Assembly: GCA_008694505.1 (NCBI GenBank)
Contig: VZDJ01007749.1
Coordinates: 9,352,918-9,416,917, forward strand
DNA length: 64,000 bases
Source: Cyanoderma ruficeps
Taxonomy: Eukaryota > Chordata > Aves > Passeriformes > Timaliidae
Direction: 5' to 3'
Shown: positions 51,052 to 62,600 of the stretch, one piece after another
Numbering within the stretch: position 1 is the first letter of the stretch
Layout: each line of letters starts with the position of its first letter
The notes under the pieces: model-generated
Seen by the model: the letters and a program-made list of their open reading frames with translations, nothing else
Database searches by the model: none
What the model was told of the DNA's origin: nothing
Translations under genes and position numbers: made by a program

Positions 51052-51073
51052 GGGGAGGGGGGGTGGGGGTGGG
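51052..51073 (+). other. strong G-quadruplex motif
   Basis: Four G runs of 4, 7, 5 and 3 residues are separated by single A or T loops. One-base loops give the most stable class of intramolecular quadruplex. It lies about 80 bases from the assembly gap and just downstream of the GC-rich patch. It may be regulatory, or it may simply be a sequencing-difficult tract. Confidence 0.8.
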
Positions 51074-51079
51074 CAGTGA

Positions 51080-53170
51080 AGGGAGAGGGATAATTTCAAA
51101 AATACTGTTTCTATGATTTACACAGCTCTACCTTACACCTGGTACCATACTGGTGGGGAAAAAAACTTCTGTTCTCTTTTTTGGTAAGAAGTACAATGCA
51201 GGAAATAAATACACCTGCATGGCCAGCAAAAGAACACCACTAGTCACACTTAAGATTGATTTGGATAAGTCACAGAACAAGGGTAAATGCCTCCTTCTGT
51301 GCCTCGAAGTGTCTGGTGGAAGCAGTGATCCCAGGTCAAGCAGCAGCACTGCCTTTACCAACAAAGCCAGACACCAAAATCCTCACCAACGCTGTGCCTC
51401 TGTCCACAGTTAAGCAATAACCAGAGAAAAATCTTTTAAAACCAAAAAGAAAGTGGAAATACATTGGCAAGTTCAGTCTGATGTAATTTGAAAGGGCTGG
51501 CTAATAAATCCTAAAATTCAAGGATATTTATGGAATTGGTCACAGACCAATTGCAATTACATAGACCGAGTACAAGGCAGTGAGTGTGTCTTGCTATAAC
51601 ATAGACCATAAACTGGAAGCTGAGCCCACTGCAGGCTGTTTTGCAGGCTGCGAATCCTCTTCCATTGTGTGTTTGTGTGTCTCAATCTTTCTGAATGTGT
51701 TCAAGTTAGCTCCTGCTTATTCCACACTCACAAAAATCACTAGAAGCTGGAACTATAATGACAGGCGGAAAACACAGATTCACTTCCCAACTCTAGAAAT
51801 ATTTAGCCCCAGTAATGTGTTGGGGCCCTTTGAGATTTCACACACAAACACACAAAAAGCACTCTCGTTCTTGCAAGACTCATTATTCTTATGATCCTAA
51901 GCAGATTTCTGTAAAAGAGAAAGACCAAGAGTCATGAAATCTTTGAATGATAACATTTACTAAATCAGAGAAAATATTTCTAGAAGCACCTTGGGGAAAA
52001 AAAAAAGTTAAATAATATATTTCTATATTCCAATAATCCATCCCTGATTTATGTATTCCAGTGATCCATCCTATAGGTACTGTGTGGTCCATGACATCAG
52101 TATTGATGAAACACCAAAAGGTAATTGTATCAGCGCAGAGCAACATCAGCAGAGCAGAAAAGCAAATATGAATTTAATTGAAGGCTCTCTTATTATTTTA
52201 TAGTGTAGGTTTTTTGGATAATTTATTAATCCTAACAAAGATGACTGATTTGGAGGCTGCATATTTTTTTATTTCTTAGGAGTTATTTTATTTGATAATG
52301 ACATTAAATATTAGAAACTATAACAGCTGGTGTGTTTATCCTTACTTGAGTGTATTAACCTCTTTAGCCCTTTTTTCCAGAAGAAGGATTCAGCATTACA
52401 GATTTGACTGTCAGCTGCAGTGCCTGGCGGCCCGTTGGATTGGCACTCTGACAGAATCGAAAGTCCAGTGCTGCAAGTAAACATGGATGACATTGCAGAT
52501 AGATAGAACTGGCTGACTTGAGGCACCTGCAGCTGTTTGCACCAGAATAAAAGCAAAGGTTGTGTTCACTGGAGTGGAAAAACACTGAATTTACCTCTAG
52601 TTATTTTGCCTGGGAAATCCCCCCCCCCTTCTTTTTTCCTGGTTGTACATTTTGGAACCTTTCCACTAAAAGCATATTAGGCTGAAATACCTAAGTGAAA
52701 AAATACACCAGACACCAGAGGGTTCTATAACCTGTTTCCCCCCACACCCTTTCTTTTTTTTCTTAAATTCATTGAACAGTTTCCCCACCAGCTTCTGCCC
52801 GGTAGAATTCACTCTTTACCGCTGTGAATGCTGGGTTGCAGGGAAGGATGCGAACACTGAATAGCCAAAACCAATTCTCAGCAGCTGATTTTTCAAATGT
52901 TGAATAAATAGAAACACTTACAAGCAGCTGATTTTTTTTGTTGTTGTTTTTTGTTTTTTAACATAGAATACACGAGGACTGCCACAAGTGACAGTACAAC
53001 AGCAATACCTAACCATTTTGTTCAGCAAAAATTTCTTGATCTCTTTAGCCCTCCCACTTCCCAGGACAGGTCCTCAAAGTTCTTGGGAACAAGGAAGACA
53101 GCACAGGAACTTGGTATGCTGTGATAGATCTGCAACAGCAGCCTCATAGCCAGAATATTCATTTCTGGAG
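51080..53170. other. non-coding DNA, no gene recognised
   Basis: AT-rich sequence with a 28-base tandem duplication (TATTCCA...ATCCATCC at 52,026 and 52,054), a C run at 52,619-52,628 and a T-rich tract near 52,940. The T-rich tract ends in ACATAG and so resembles a splice acceptor, but no exon could be supported after it. Confidence 0.5.
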
Positions 53171-53177
53171 CAGGGAG

Positions 53178-53325
53178 GATCTCGGCGTGCTTTACAAACA
53201 GCATTTAATTGCCATAATCCCCAGTAAAAGTATTATATCTAGTTCACCAGTAGATAAACTGACGCACAAAGAGCTTAGGGGACTTGCCCAAGGTCACACT
53301 GTGAGTCAGTGGTGAGCCGGTGACA
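53178..53325 (+). mobile_element. MIR-like (CORE-type) SINE 3' region
   Basis: The order of blocks is that of a MIR-type tail. GTGCTTTACAAACAGCATTT and ATTGCCATAATCCCCAG correspond to the ctttacaaacattaattaatcc/attatcccc part. AGATAAACTGACGCACAAAG corresponds to gatgaggaaactgaggcacagag. GGGGACTTGCCCAAGGTCAC and GTGAGTCAGTGGTGAGCCGG correspond to the highly diagnostic gtgacttgcccaaggtcacacagctagtcagtggcagagccgg end. It is old but unusually legible in this final 80 bases. Its right end runs straight into a CpG-dense block. Confidence 0.8.
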
Positions 53326-53327
53326 AA

Positions 53328-53425
53328 GACGTGACTCGGGGCAGACGGCTCGGCCGGGGGTGAGGCCGCGCCGCCCGCCCGGCCCCGCCGGCGAGGCCGC
53401 TCTCTCCGGAGCGGAGATCAGCAGC
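53328..53425. promoter_or_regulatory. CpG-dense block next to SINE tail
   Basis: About 15 CpG dinucleotides fall within roughly 90 bases, with GC content far above everything around it. A small TCTCTCCGGAG palindrome is included. It is shorter than the usual 200-bp CpG-island limit. The following 100 bases (GTGGGAGAGGGGAGGGTAGG and on) are purine-rich and contain GT dinucleotides after AG that could serve as splice donors. It may be the core of a small promoter for a non-coding or untraced transcript, a remnant of an older island, or a biased-gene-conversion hotspot. No open frame supports a coding first exon. Confidence 0.45.
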
Positions 53426-53529
53426 TGGACTGACAAACGAGTGGGAGAGGGGAGGGTAGGAAGGTATGACAGAAATGAGGTGTTTGATGGCTGGGCTTTT
53501 CCCCTACGCCACCTGCATCCCTTTATAAT

Positions 53530-53700
53530 ACCGGATCATTTACATTTTTAAAGAAAGTGTATTCTTTTTCATCATGGGCCACTGGTGGGCCTAACGCTAT
53601 CTTTTGTGCGGCACTCCTGCTAACAGAGGTGGCGGAGTATCAATCACAGCTTTCCCTGGGGTCATACCTTACTATGCTGGCTCTTGATCAGAAAGAAGCA
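53530..53700. promoter_or_regulatory. candidate conserved non-coding block
   Basis: About 170 bases of complex sequence with no repeat. It includes ATCATGGGCCACTGGTGGGC, a short interrupted inverted repeat, and several CpGs. It lies just downstream of the CpG-dense block. It has enhancer-like texture and conservation is untested. Confidence 0.25.
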
Positions 53701-53709
53701 GATGGTTAT

Positions 53710-56300
53710 TTACAAACAAAATAATCAAGACCTCAAGAAGGTTGGGTTTTTTTTCCCCAAACTGTCCTACAGATGAGGCCAAAATAAGGTAGAGTTGCTT
53801 GCGTCCCCTCCTGCCAGCTTTCAAGGACACCGCTTGTCCTACCAGCACCTTTAAATATGTTATCGGCTAAATTTGCCAGAGAACTGTGTGGCACCTGACA
53901 GAGTAGAGTTGCCTTAGATTATTCAGTGTCTTTCATGAGGATCTGGCACTTAAACCACAGTGTGAATTACTGCTAGATTATTGTGCAGGAATATTGTTAT
54001 CTGCCATACACTACATATTTGCAATCAGTTCTTTACAAGCAAGGCGCAGGCTGCCTTTGAATCTTTTTCAGTAGTCATGGTCACCCTCCTCCTTTATTTA
54101 GTGTTAAGTGTTATTCATTTAGCAGTAAAAATGAACAAAAGGGAAGAAAGCAGGTGCTCTAAGTTTACTCTACAGCCAGCTGTCAGGAAGACACACGTTA
54201 CTTATTTATTTATTTTTTTGTGGGACATAAAGGGGATTTATTGAAAGTGTTGGGGGGAAAATATGAAGCGTACGTTCAATCAGTCTTTTCTGTAATCAAT
54301 AAGGTTACTGAAGCAGAAAAAAACTATAATGAGTTGTCACAGAATTTGAATTCCCATTTACTTCCTTTTATATGTATTCAGGCAGAAAATCATCATGGAA
54401 AGTGAAAGTTGGGAAGCAAGGCCTGGCTTTGACTCTTGGATTTGGTTTGTTTTGAATTTTCCAGGTAGCATTTGACCAACTGCTTGCTGAGTGACAGAGG
54501 CAGCGGTTACAGTCACTACAGTGCAATTTCCTTGTATTTCAGGTGGAGAAACCCCCTGGTGAAGTATGGCTGATCTTCTTTTTAAAAGATGCTCAGCCAC
54601 AATGGTACATCCACCTCGGCCCACTGTAAATTCATTACTGCTCTAAGTATTCAGCATTTCCAGCCAAGGGTCAAAGTGTCCCCAGCTCAAATGTAAAGGA
54701 AGGAAGAGCCCAGCACAAACACTGAGGACATCATGCCAAAGGTGTCTGGAGGAGATTTTACCATGTAGCCCAAGAGCTTTCACTTCCCAACATGCTTAGA
54801 AGTTCTTAAACGCATTGCTGAAGCATGTAAAAAAGGGAGGCAACAAAATCCTGTCCTCACATCAAGGCATGCTCCTGAGGATCCAAGGACCCGTGGATTT
54901 CAGGCACACACTAGCTAAAATTGGTACCATCTCAAATATTTTTCTTTAGGAATCACCCAACATGATGTCACTTGCTCAGCTCGCTTTCAGTTTGTCTTAC
55001 CTATATATTTTTCAGGCACTTATGTGCCTGAATGTCCCTGTAGCTTGCAAAGATTCTCATTTTCCCTCAGTGTTCATCTTTTAAATTTTTTTCCCAAATA
55101 TTCATCCAAAGGCTATGAGTTTTGATTTTAAAAAATCATGGTACTTCACGGGCTTATAGCTCATGTGTTTCCTGGTCAATCTGACAGCCTGGTCACTTTT
55201 TGGCTCCATGATTTACTGTCCCACTGAGAAACTGCAGAATGCCTTTTATTTATAAGAATACATTATATTTATATGATAGAGAATGGATGTCCTCATCTCA
55301 GCACATCACAGTGTGTCTTGGGAAAGGTAGGCAAAAACCTGGCCCACATAAAAGAATAAGAAATTAAGGTCTCTGAAGTCCAATCTCTAGCAGCCAATAT
55401 GGTGGCTTTTAAAACACAGGATCCTGATAATTATTAGTTTAAAATTAAAAACTTTCTCTTGTGTGTTTGTACATATGTAAAGAAAAAATATGAAAAATTC
55501 CAAAGTAGATAATTTTCATAAAGCATAAAAACCAATTTGTCACCCAAATAAATATGTATGGGAATTTTGTGACCATCTCTAGACACTGATCAATTCTTTG
55601 CATTGTTTGAATGCTTCTGAAGTGTACTGTCTCTGCCAGCACATTATCTTTTGGTGATGGGGATTTAGATTTTAACCTAAATGGTCAAGCCAATGTTAAA
55701 CTGAACAAAAATTTTCTCTGAATGGCTCTAATCCTTCCCTCCTTCTCTCCTTGTTATTTTTTTTCCTTTCCTTTCTACTCACTGGTTTTTAATTATTTTT
55801 TTTTTTTAATGCAGACAATCATAGAATTGAGATGGGGAAAATACAGCACATTGCCAAAATCACATAAATTTTAATGGCTTTCCTGTTCACTTAATCCCAC
55901 ATCAACAGTGCGACCTTGCTAGTCTGAACCATGAACCATCAGGGTGTGGAGGCCAAGAGCAGGGTGGACCTGGCCTTGCTCCAGTGTCTGTTGCAGAAAG
56001 GAAGCTGTGGGGCATTTTGTGGGATATTTTTGAAAACACTGAGTGCCTTTTTCAAGACACTTGTGCCCTAATTACATGGAAGCTGGCAATAGATTTGGTA
56101 GCCAGTCAGCACCCACCTCCAACAAGACTGACACACAATTAGCTCTTGTGCAGTGCACGTTACTCAAGCTCTTTCTAATAATCTGTTTCTTCAGCATAAC
56201 CTAAATTTTTAGTCATCCTTTGTTTCCAGGATATTTACACACCCTGAAGTCCTTAATGACTTTGTCCTCCTAAGTTAGGAATTCTAATTACTGTTAGCAG
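53710..56300. other. non-coding DNA, no gene recognised
   Basis: AT-rich sequence without a recognisable gene. T runs occur near 54,210 and 55,800. The bases CAATCATAGAATTGAG near 55,819 resemble the reversed octamer tail of CR1 elements, but nothing upstream supports an element. No open frame exceeds 88 codons. Confidence 0.5.
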
Positions 56301-56304
56301 GAAG

Positions 56305-56378
56305 GAAATTTAAGAATGGAGAAAGGAAAGATTTTGAAATTTAAGAATGGAGAAAGAAATGGCTTAAGGAAAGATTTT
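56305..56378. repeat. tandem duplication, unit of 31 bp
   Basis: GAAATTTAAGAATGGAGAAAG starts at 56,305 and again at 56,336. Each copy ends in GGAAAGATTTT, the second copy with a 12-base expansion inside. It lies at the 3' edge of the minus-strand LINE and probably arose by replication slippage. Confidence 0.85.
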
Positions 56379-56514
56379 TTAAAGGTGCACGAGCACCACA
56401 AGATGTAGAGACATGTATCATTGGTCCAGAAAGGACAAAAGCAATGATCTTCTCTGACCTCTTGTACCATGCAGGCCACTTAACTTCCCCAAGTCCATGC
56501 ATTATAAGTAGAGC

Positions 56515-56672
56515 AAATCTTTCAGAAAAACATTCCATCTTAATTTTAAAATTTCCACTGGTGTAGAAAGTGCCACAACCCTTGGCAATTTGTTCCAAAG
56601 GTTAATTACTTTCCTGCAGAAAAATGTGGACCTGCTTTTTAATCTGAATTTGTCCCTATAAAACTTCGAGCC
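56515..56672 (-). pseudogene. ORF2 C-terminal segment within the LINE
   Basis: About 52 codons without a stop on the minus strand. Key block FFCRKVINLWNKLPRVV is followed by a PVEILKLRWNVFLKD-like end. This is the conserved C-terminal end of CR1/L3 ORF2 proteins, the same region found in the separate fragment at 36.7 kb but with a different sequence. Although this stretch lacks stops, the rest of the ORF is broken. Confidence 0.8.
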
Positions 56673-57460
56673 TTCAGAGCCTGCTATTTGACAGACTGAA
56701 GAGGCTTCATTTTAAAAATTGCATTCCCCATGGAGGCAATTAGTGTGGAATTATCTCACTCAACGTTAACCATGCAGAAATGAAGCATCTTGTCTCACCC
56801 AGTGTTTGGGGATCCTTCTGTAACCGATTGAGAGAAACAGGTGCTACCTGAGGGCAACCCATTGCAGCTATCCCAGCAGGATTAGTTGCTCACTGGAGGT
56901 ATCTGACTTCTGCACTGACTGAATAAGGGGACAGTGCAGTGAGTTGAAACCCTATTCATGTCATCCACATGGAGAAAGTTGGGCAAAACAAATCCCATCA
57001 TTCTGGACTGGGATCAGCTCACTTCATTAGTCTTCTGTTTTCTGGAGGAAAATAATTCCTTGAGCTCTTCATGATAAATCACCTCTTGTAGTTCCTTACA
57101 TGTACTTTGGGGTGTTCTCCCAGCTCCTCAGCTTATCAACATCCCTCTTGAGATGGATTCACAATGGGAATGCCAATATTAGTAGTAATATAAACCCACC
57201 CTTTTTAGACTTGACATTCTCTTCTGAACATGCAATTATAACCCTTTTAGGTACCATACCACATTGGAAGGTTTTTTTACCTCTAATGAGTTCAAAGCAC
57301 TTTTAAAAGTCACACCTATTACAGTAAAGTTTGTAAGGCCAACTTTTTGTGTTTCTAGACAAAAAACCATTCAGTTTTGTCCAAAACATCTAGCTTATCA
57401 GCAACACATTCATTTTAATAATGTCTATTCTCCTAAAGTTTATGTGGTCTGTAAGTGTAG

Positions 57461-57484
57461 TCTATATAATCTATATAATCTATA
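57461..57484. repeat. TCTATATAA short tandem repeat
   Basis: Two full copies and one partial copy of a 9-base unit, directly followed by a GGGACTGC spacer and a T16 run at 57,493-57,508. It lies inside the LINE, where the FADD-type active site would be expected, so the local ORF is destroyed. Confidence 0.85.
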
Positions 57485-57890
57485 GGGACTGCTTTTTTTT
57501 TTTTTTTTCAGGACATGTTTAGAAATGTTAAATAGCTTTGGATCCAGAACAATTCTCTGCAGGGTTCCACTGGTGACATACTTGCTCAATGAATATTCCC
57601 CATTTACAATTACATACTGAGATGTACCAATTAGCTATTTTTTAATGCATTTGATGTTTGCTGCAATGATTTTGTAGCATTCTCCTTTATTAACCAAAAT
57701 GTCAGGTGGTACCAAGTCAAATGCCTTACAGATATCTAAGTACATTACATCAGTGCCATTACCTTTCTCAACCAAGCTTGTAATCTCATAAAAATGATAT
57801 CAAGCCAGTTTGACAAGATCTATTTTCCATAAACCCATGTTGAAAGGCATTAATTATATTACCTTCCTTTAATTCCTTATTAATCAAGTC

Positions 57891-58091
57891 TCATATCAGC
57901 TGTTCCAGTATTTTGCCTGGGATCGATGTCAGGTTGACAGGCCTATAATTACTCAAGTCATCCCGTTTAACCTTTATAAATGTTGGCTCTATATAAGCTT
58001 TCTTCCAGCCTTCTGGAACCTCCCCAGGGCACCAAGATTTGTTGAAAATCATCATTAATGGTTCACAGAGCTCCTTTACTGGATCTTTCAA
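57891..58091 (-). pseudogene. reverse-transcriptase N-terminal segment of the LINE
   Basis: Sixty-six codons open on the minus strand. They contain GEVPEGWKKAYIEPTFIK and LSNYRPVNLTSIPGKILEQL, which align closely to the start of the CR1/L2-clade reverse-transcriptase domain. The frame ends at a stop and continues past it with INAFQHGFMENRSC in the same frame. Its first Met is not a real start, since the family's ORF2 extends hundreds of residues further upstream (endonuclease domain), and that part is absent here. Confidence 0.85.
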
Positions 58092-58251
58092 AATCCTCCG
58101 TTAGTGTCTGCAGCCTCTGCTGTGACCATACGTCATTCATGTTGCAAAAAGGTCTGTAAGGACCATGAGACACTTATTGCATCTTCCAGTACCCAAATAC
58201 CTATGCAAGCCTGGCTGCCAGCAAGCTGCTTAAAGAAAAACAGAGAAATTT

Positions 58252-58269
58252 AAAAAAAAAAAAAAAAAN

Positions 58270-58303
<34 letters not shown>
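58252..58303. repeat. A run joined to TA microsatellite
   Basis: About 17 A residues, an N at 58,269, then about 17 TA units. Placed about 150 bases beyond the truncated 5' end of the LINE. The N marks uncertain length. Confidence 0.9.
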
Positions 58304-58304
<1 letters not shown>

Positions 58305-58699
58305 CCCCACTCTCTGCCCCTGGGCACTTTAAATATAATTTTTCACATGAGAGCATATAAATTCATAAGAATGTTTGTCACATAGCCCTGCCTGGAATAA
58401 AAACATCTTATGATCTCACCCCAAACTCATAAAAAAGTGGCCATCATTCCAAGGAATGTCACAAATTTCTCCTGAGAAGCATGCCTAGTGCTGTAGCACA
58501 AACCTGGTCTCACAGTGTCTGCAGCCTCCAAACCCCTGATGTGCTGGACCTTTTGCTCTTTGAAGGTGGAGTTTTCTTTCTCTCTGCATCATGGCACAAC
58601 TGAGCTGTATTCAGGCTAGGGATGTACCCCAGCAATCTGATTAGTTCAATTTGTTTGTCAATACACAATACTGATAAACTCTACGTGAAAGAGACTGGC

Positions 58700-58741
58700 A
58701 TATATATATATGTGTGTGTGTATGTTTGTGTGTGTGTGTAT
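58700..58741. repeat. TA/TG compound microsatellite
   Basis: A TA run of about five units passes into two TG runs separated by TATGTT. The open frame with HTHTHT-type repeats on the minus strand is an artefact of it. Confidence 0.88.
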
Positions 58742-59518
58742 AAAGTCCTGTCTGAAAGAAAAAACAACTACCGGGAAATTTAAAAAAAACTGCATAGTAT
58801 ACCGCTTCTAAAACTGAAATGTTCCAAATATTATATTGTAGGATGTTTCCAAAATGCTGACACATACAAATGGGACAGTGAAACATTGTCAGTAGTGAAT
58901 TTTACCAATTTTCTGATAAATTTTCTCTTCACCATATTTCTGGTAAAGAGAATTTATACTTTAGTGGTGTGATTCATATAAAAATGCCGTAGCAGAAATA
59001 CATCCTGTTGTAATTTTTTACATTCTTGTTTAAATCCATTTTTTCTGCTAAGAATTTGTTTTGTGGATATCCAGGCAGCCCATCTTCTTACAGACTGAAG
59101 ATCAGGTATTTCTGTGTTCCCATTCTCTATGAACTCGTGGCCTCTGTGTGGCAGGCAGAAGGGGTGTTTTCAATTCTAAGTGTGCATGCCTAATTTAACT
59201 TTGCCGGTAATTTAGCTAAGTTGTGCACTGAGATTTTTTGTGAACAAGTAATAAAATGCATGGACAATTTTCCACATAAACATTTTCTGAGGTACTTGCA
59301 TGCTATCTGAATTCTCTACATGTTCATTCTCACAGATGAAACCCCCAGAGTTTTTGTTTCTGTCAGTTTTGGTATTTTGTTCAGGTATCCTTGAGATTAG
59401 TTAATGAATTAATTATTTTCTAAATTGCCCTGTGCCAATACAGCTTGTAGGCAGGAAGCATGAAGGGAGGGTTGTTTGAAAAGCTGAGTGAAATAAGCAG
59501 AGCAAGTTCAGATGTGAG

Positions 59519-59610
59519 AGTGTATCTACACAAACATATATAAATACACAAATCTGTATGTAGGTAGATCTGTAAATATATATGTTTGTATGCATGTGCA
59601 TGTGTAGAAT
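59519..59610. repeat. AT/GT-rich imperfect repeat
   Basis: Alternating purine-pyrimidine sequence in which the left part (ACACAAACATATATAAATAC) is partly complementary to the right part (GTAAATATATATGTTTGTAT). It can fold on itself and may be a decayed compound microsatellite. Confidence 0.6.
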
Positions 59611-62600
59611 GTCAGTTGTTAGTAGTATTTTTGGATAAAGAAAATCACCCCAAATTTAGAAGGGCAAAACTAGCAGAAAAAAATAACTAACCTTTAAACT
59701 AAGGAAATATTGAAAATTCAATCTTACCAGATGGAATATATTTTGAATTGCAAAGGTGTGTTAAGTGAAATAATTACTCTAAAAATATTATATTATTAAA
59801 GAAAAAAAAAACAAACAGCAAAAAAAAGAAGTATTTCTTAGTTTCTGTCACAAATCTGGCTACCTCACTGAAATAGGTGCAGCAGGAAGAATCATAACCA
59901 AGAATGGAAACCAAAGTGGTTTGATGTACAGGCCTTCTTCCTTCAGTACTGCAGATTAGTTCACATGAAAATGAACAGAAGCAAGTGACAATGCATATTC
60001 TATGTGGGATAAATCTGACACTCCTAGATAAACTAATGCAGTAAAATTAAAACTGAAAGCTCAAATACTTTACATTTCATATATTTAACTTGTAGAATAG
60101 TCTCTGTTGGAGGACTTCATTGAGAAAAATAACCAAGGAGATGGTTAAAAAGGTAACAATGGGAATAACGATGACATGAGCTGAATTGCCACTAGTTACA
60201 AAAACCTATATAAATAGGTTATAAATCAGGGACTTTTTAACTTGATATCCATATTTGGTGTCTTACCTTTATTCCGGGGCTGTTTGCATCATAGTTGGAG
60301 GCAAAACGTCTAATTAGATAAACTGTGGACTCATGACATAAGTTTCCACTCTTTACCCAGCACCACACTGGGGTGGTATAGGGTATAGGCTAGTATAGGG
60401 TCACTTTGGATATACCCGTTAGCCACACCAGAGCCATGCAGGGATAGCACTCCCCTTATGGAAAGAGCATTGCTTACACAGTTGGGGCAACCAGCTCCAG
60501 GCAACAGCTCTACCTGAGCAGAATTTGGGACCCTGAGCTAAACCAGACAGAGTTTCAGCATTGGCACTGTCCTGTTTACAAATGCATCAGTCACAAATAA
60601 GTTACCTTTTTGGGAGATTTATTTTGGCAATTCACAGTTGAGGAACAGTCACAAATCGTAAATTTCGTGCCTTTGTCACCAGGTTTTCAAAAATCTGCAG
60701 GGTTCTTGTTTGATTGCAAATCCCAGTAGTTGCACCTCCTGAGATGCACATCAAAAAAACTTTTTAAAGGTTTTAATTTTGGCAGCTACTTCTTTTCAAC
60801 CCTCTCCATGTCTTTTTGGGGAAGGCTCTGCTTCTGCACAGAGGTCTTGGTCCCTACCTCTGGCAGCTGCATATTTGAAACCTAACAGGAAAATAGGAAG
60901 TTGGTGATGGGTTTCTTTCCAAGCCCAACAGGTCCCCTTATTGCTTTGCAATAACTGCTAGTACACGGTGACATACTGACAAAGGTTGCTTTTTCCCACA
61001 AATGCCTCAGAATAATGAGATGTGACAAATTAAACTGCATTTGCCCTTTGTCTAGCATAATCCTATTTTAAATTAATTTTTTTATTCTATGCTTAATGTA
61101 TTTTAGAGCTCATTGGAATATCCATGTTGGCAGCCCAGGTGAGTAAAGTTTTCTTCAGGTCCACAAACCCACTATTCACAGACTGCTGCCGAAAGGAGCT
61201 CATCCATATAGTCCCATACCTGCCCCCAGTGCAGTGGGGAGAGAGGAACCGACAGATCACCGCTGCACACCCAACCAAGCATGTCCTCCCCACAGGACAA
61301 TTAACAGCAGAGGTCTAGGACTGAGTCTGAGGAGCAAAACTCCCACAAGGGGCTGTGCTGGACATTGTCCCAGAGCACCTGAGTGAGATCACCCAGCAGG
61401 GCATCACACAAAGCCTTCCTGGGTATACCTAGAAAGAAGGAGCTGGCTGAACCACAGTAGCCTTGATGGGAATCTCAAAGAAACCAGGGTTGTGGAGGTT
61501 TAGTAAGACATGGGGGTCTTCACAAAACACCTCCTGACCCCAAAATCCTCACCTCTCCAGAGGCTGTGTACTTCTCCTCCCCAAGCAAACAAAATGCTGA
61601 AGAAAACTAGTTTCCCCCTCTGCTATTTTCCTTCTGTCCCTCAGGCTGGCACTGCTCAGCCTCCACATTCAGGCAGCGTGCCTTTCCTCTCGAGCACATT
61701 TAAGGAGCACAGACACGATCAGTTAAGTGCACGCTTTACTTCGCTATCCTTAAGAACACAAAATAGACCCAGAAAAAAAAGACGGTGTCTGTATGCTCAT
61801 TAAAACGCTTTCAGCCCAGGGCAAGGATTTGATCAAAAGGATTCCTGCCAATGGAAGGGCATGCTGGAGCCATTGTAAGAAGTTATGTGCGAGCGTCTGC
61901 CTTCCTTTCCTTTTCTTTCTTGTGCCCTGTCCCTTCCACTGCCACCTCCAATCTCTTTTCTTCCAGCTGGGGGAACAGAAGAGATTTTACTTCCTTGATG
62001 ACAATTGTGTCCTTTGAGCAGCCAAAGCAAAAGGCACTTTGAGTTCAAATGAGACTGTGACTTAAACCAATATTAGCCAAGACCAACACATGTTTATTGT
62101 AATATAAGTAACCTTCATTCTGATCAGCAGGTTTTCCTCACCCCACTGCAGTTTTACTCATTGCCTCTTTCATTCTTCCAAAATGAATAAATGAAATGGC
62201 TGCACATTTTTATTCACAGCAGTGGGTTTCAGAACTTCAAATCAGAGAGGCGTTTTGATTTTAGAAATAAACTCCAGAGGAAACAGTTTCAGCCAGAACT
62301 TTCATATATTTTTTTTACCAGTTTAAGGTAACATCAAAACTCACCTTTCCAAAAAAATGAAACCTCACAGCATTCTTTTAATCCAAATTAAATAAAGTGT
62401 CATCCCTGTGTCCTCTTCCTTCATATTTAGAGGGAAAGAAAACTATCCAGCCCATACTTTAATGGTTTTGTCTGCAAATCCTAAATGCTCTGCTGCTGCA
62501 AATTTCAAATGATCTTATACAGCCAAAGTCTCTTTGGTGTCAGCAGCTGCCCAGGTAGCAACACAACCACGAGAACGCCGCTGATCAGAACAATGAATGC

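Larger units (their letters stand above)
56380..58095 (-). mobile_element. CR1/L3-type LINE, 5'-truncated, inactive
   Basis: This is a relic of a non-LTR retrotransposon read on the minus strand. Such elements copy themselves through an ORF2 protein with endonuclease and reverse transcriptase. Starting at 58,091, the translation carries a PEGWKKAYIEPTFIK-like block, then LSNYRPVNLTSIPGKILEQL, the classic CR1/L2-clade reverse-transcriptase opening. Next come a QHGFMENRSC block (about 57,820) and, after a frameshift, VMYLDICKAFDLVPPDIL at 57,760-57,689, the first catalytic-aspartate region. A worn VTSGTLQRIVLDPKLFNI at 57,580-57,521 matches the SGVPQGSVLGPLLFN block. The following FADD-type active site is not readable; a T run and a TCTATATAA repeat sit there. 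LWIHLKRDVDKL near 57,150 and KVINLWNKLPRVV near 56,590 are the C-terminal blocks. The endonuclease is missing (5' truncation), and stops and frameshifts abound, so the element is dead. Confidence 0.88.

Noticed and set aside
50538..51116. 192-codon open frame on the plus strand
   Set aside because: It runs through 14 Ns, so its reading frame is unknown past 50,960. The protein is low-complexity Arg/Gly/Glu.
55815..55850. CAATCATAGAATTGAG as a reversed CR1 tail
   Set aside because: Only one octamer-like unit, and no CR1 3' sequence follows on the expected side.
61940..62020. Possible short exon after a strong pyrimidine tract
   Set aside because: The open stretch is 16 codons to a stop, has no recognisable protein, and no donor site fits.
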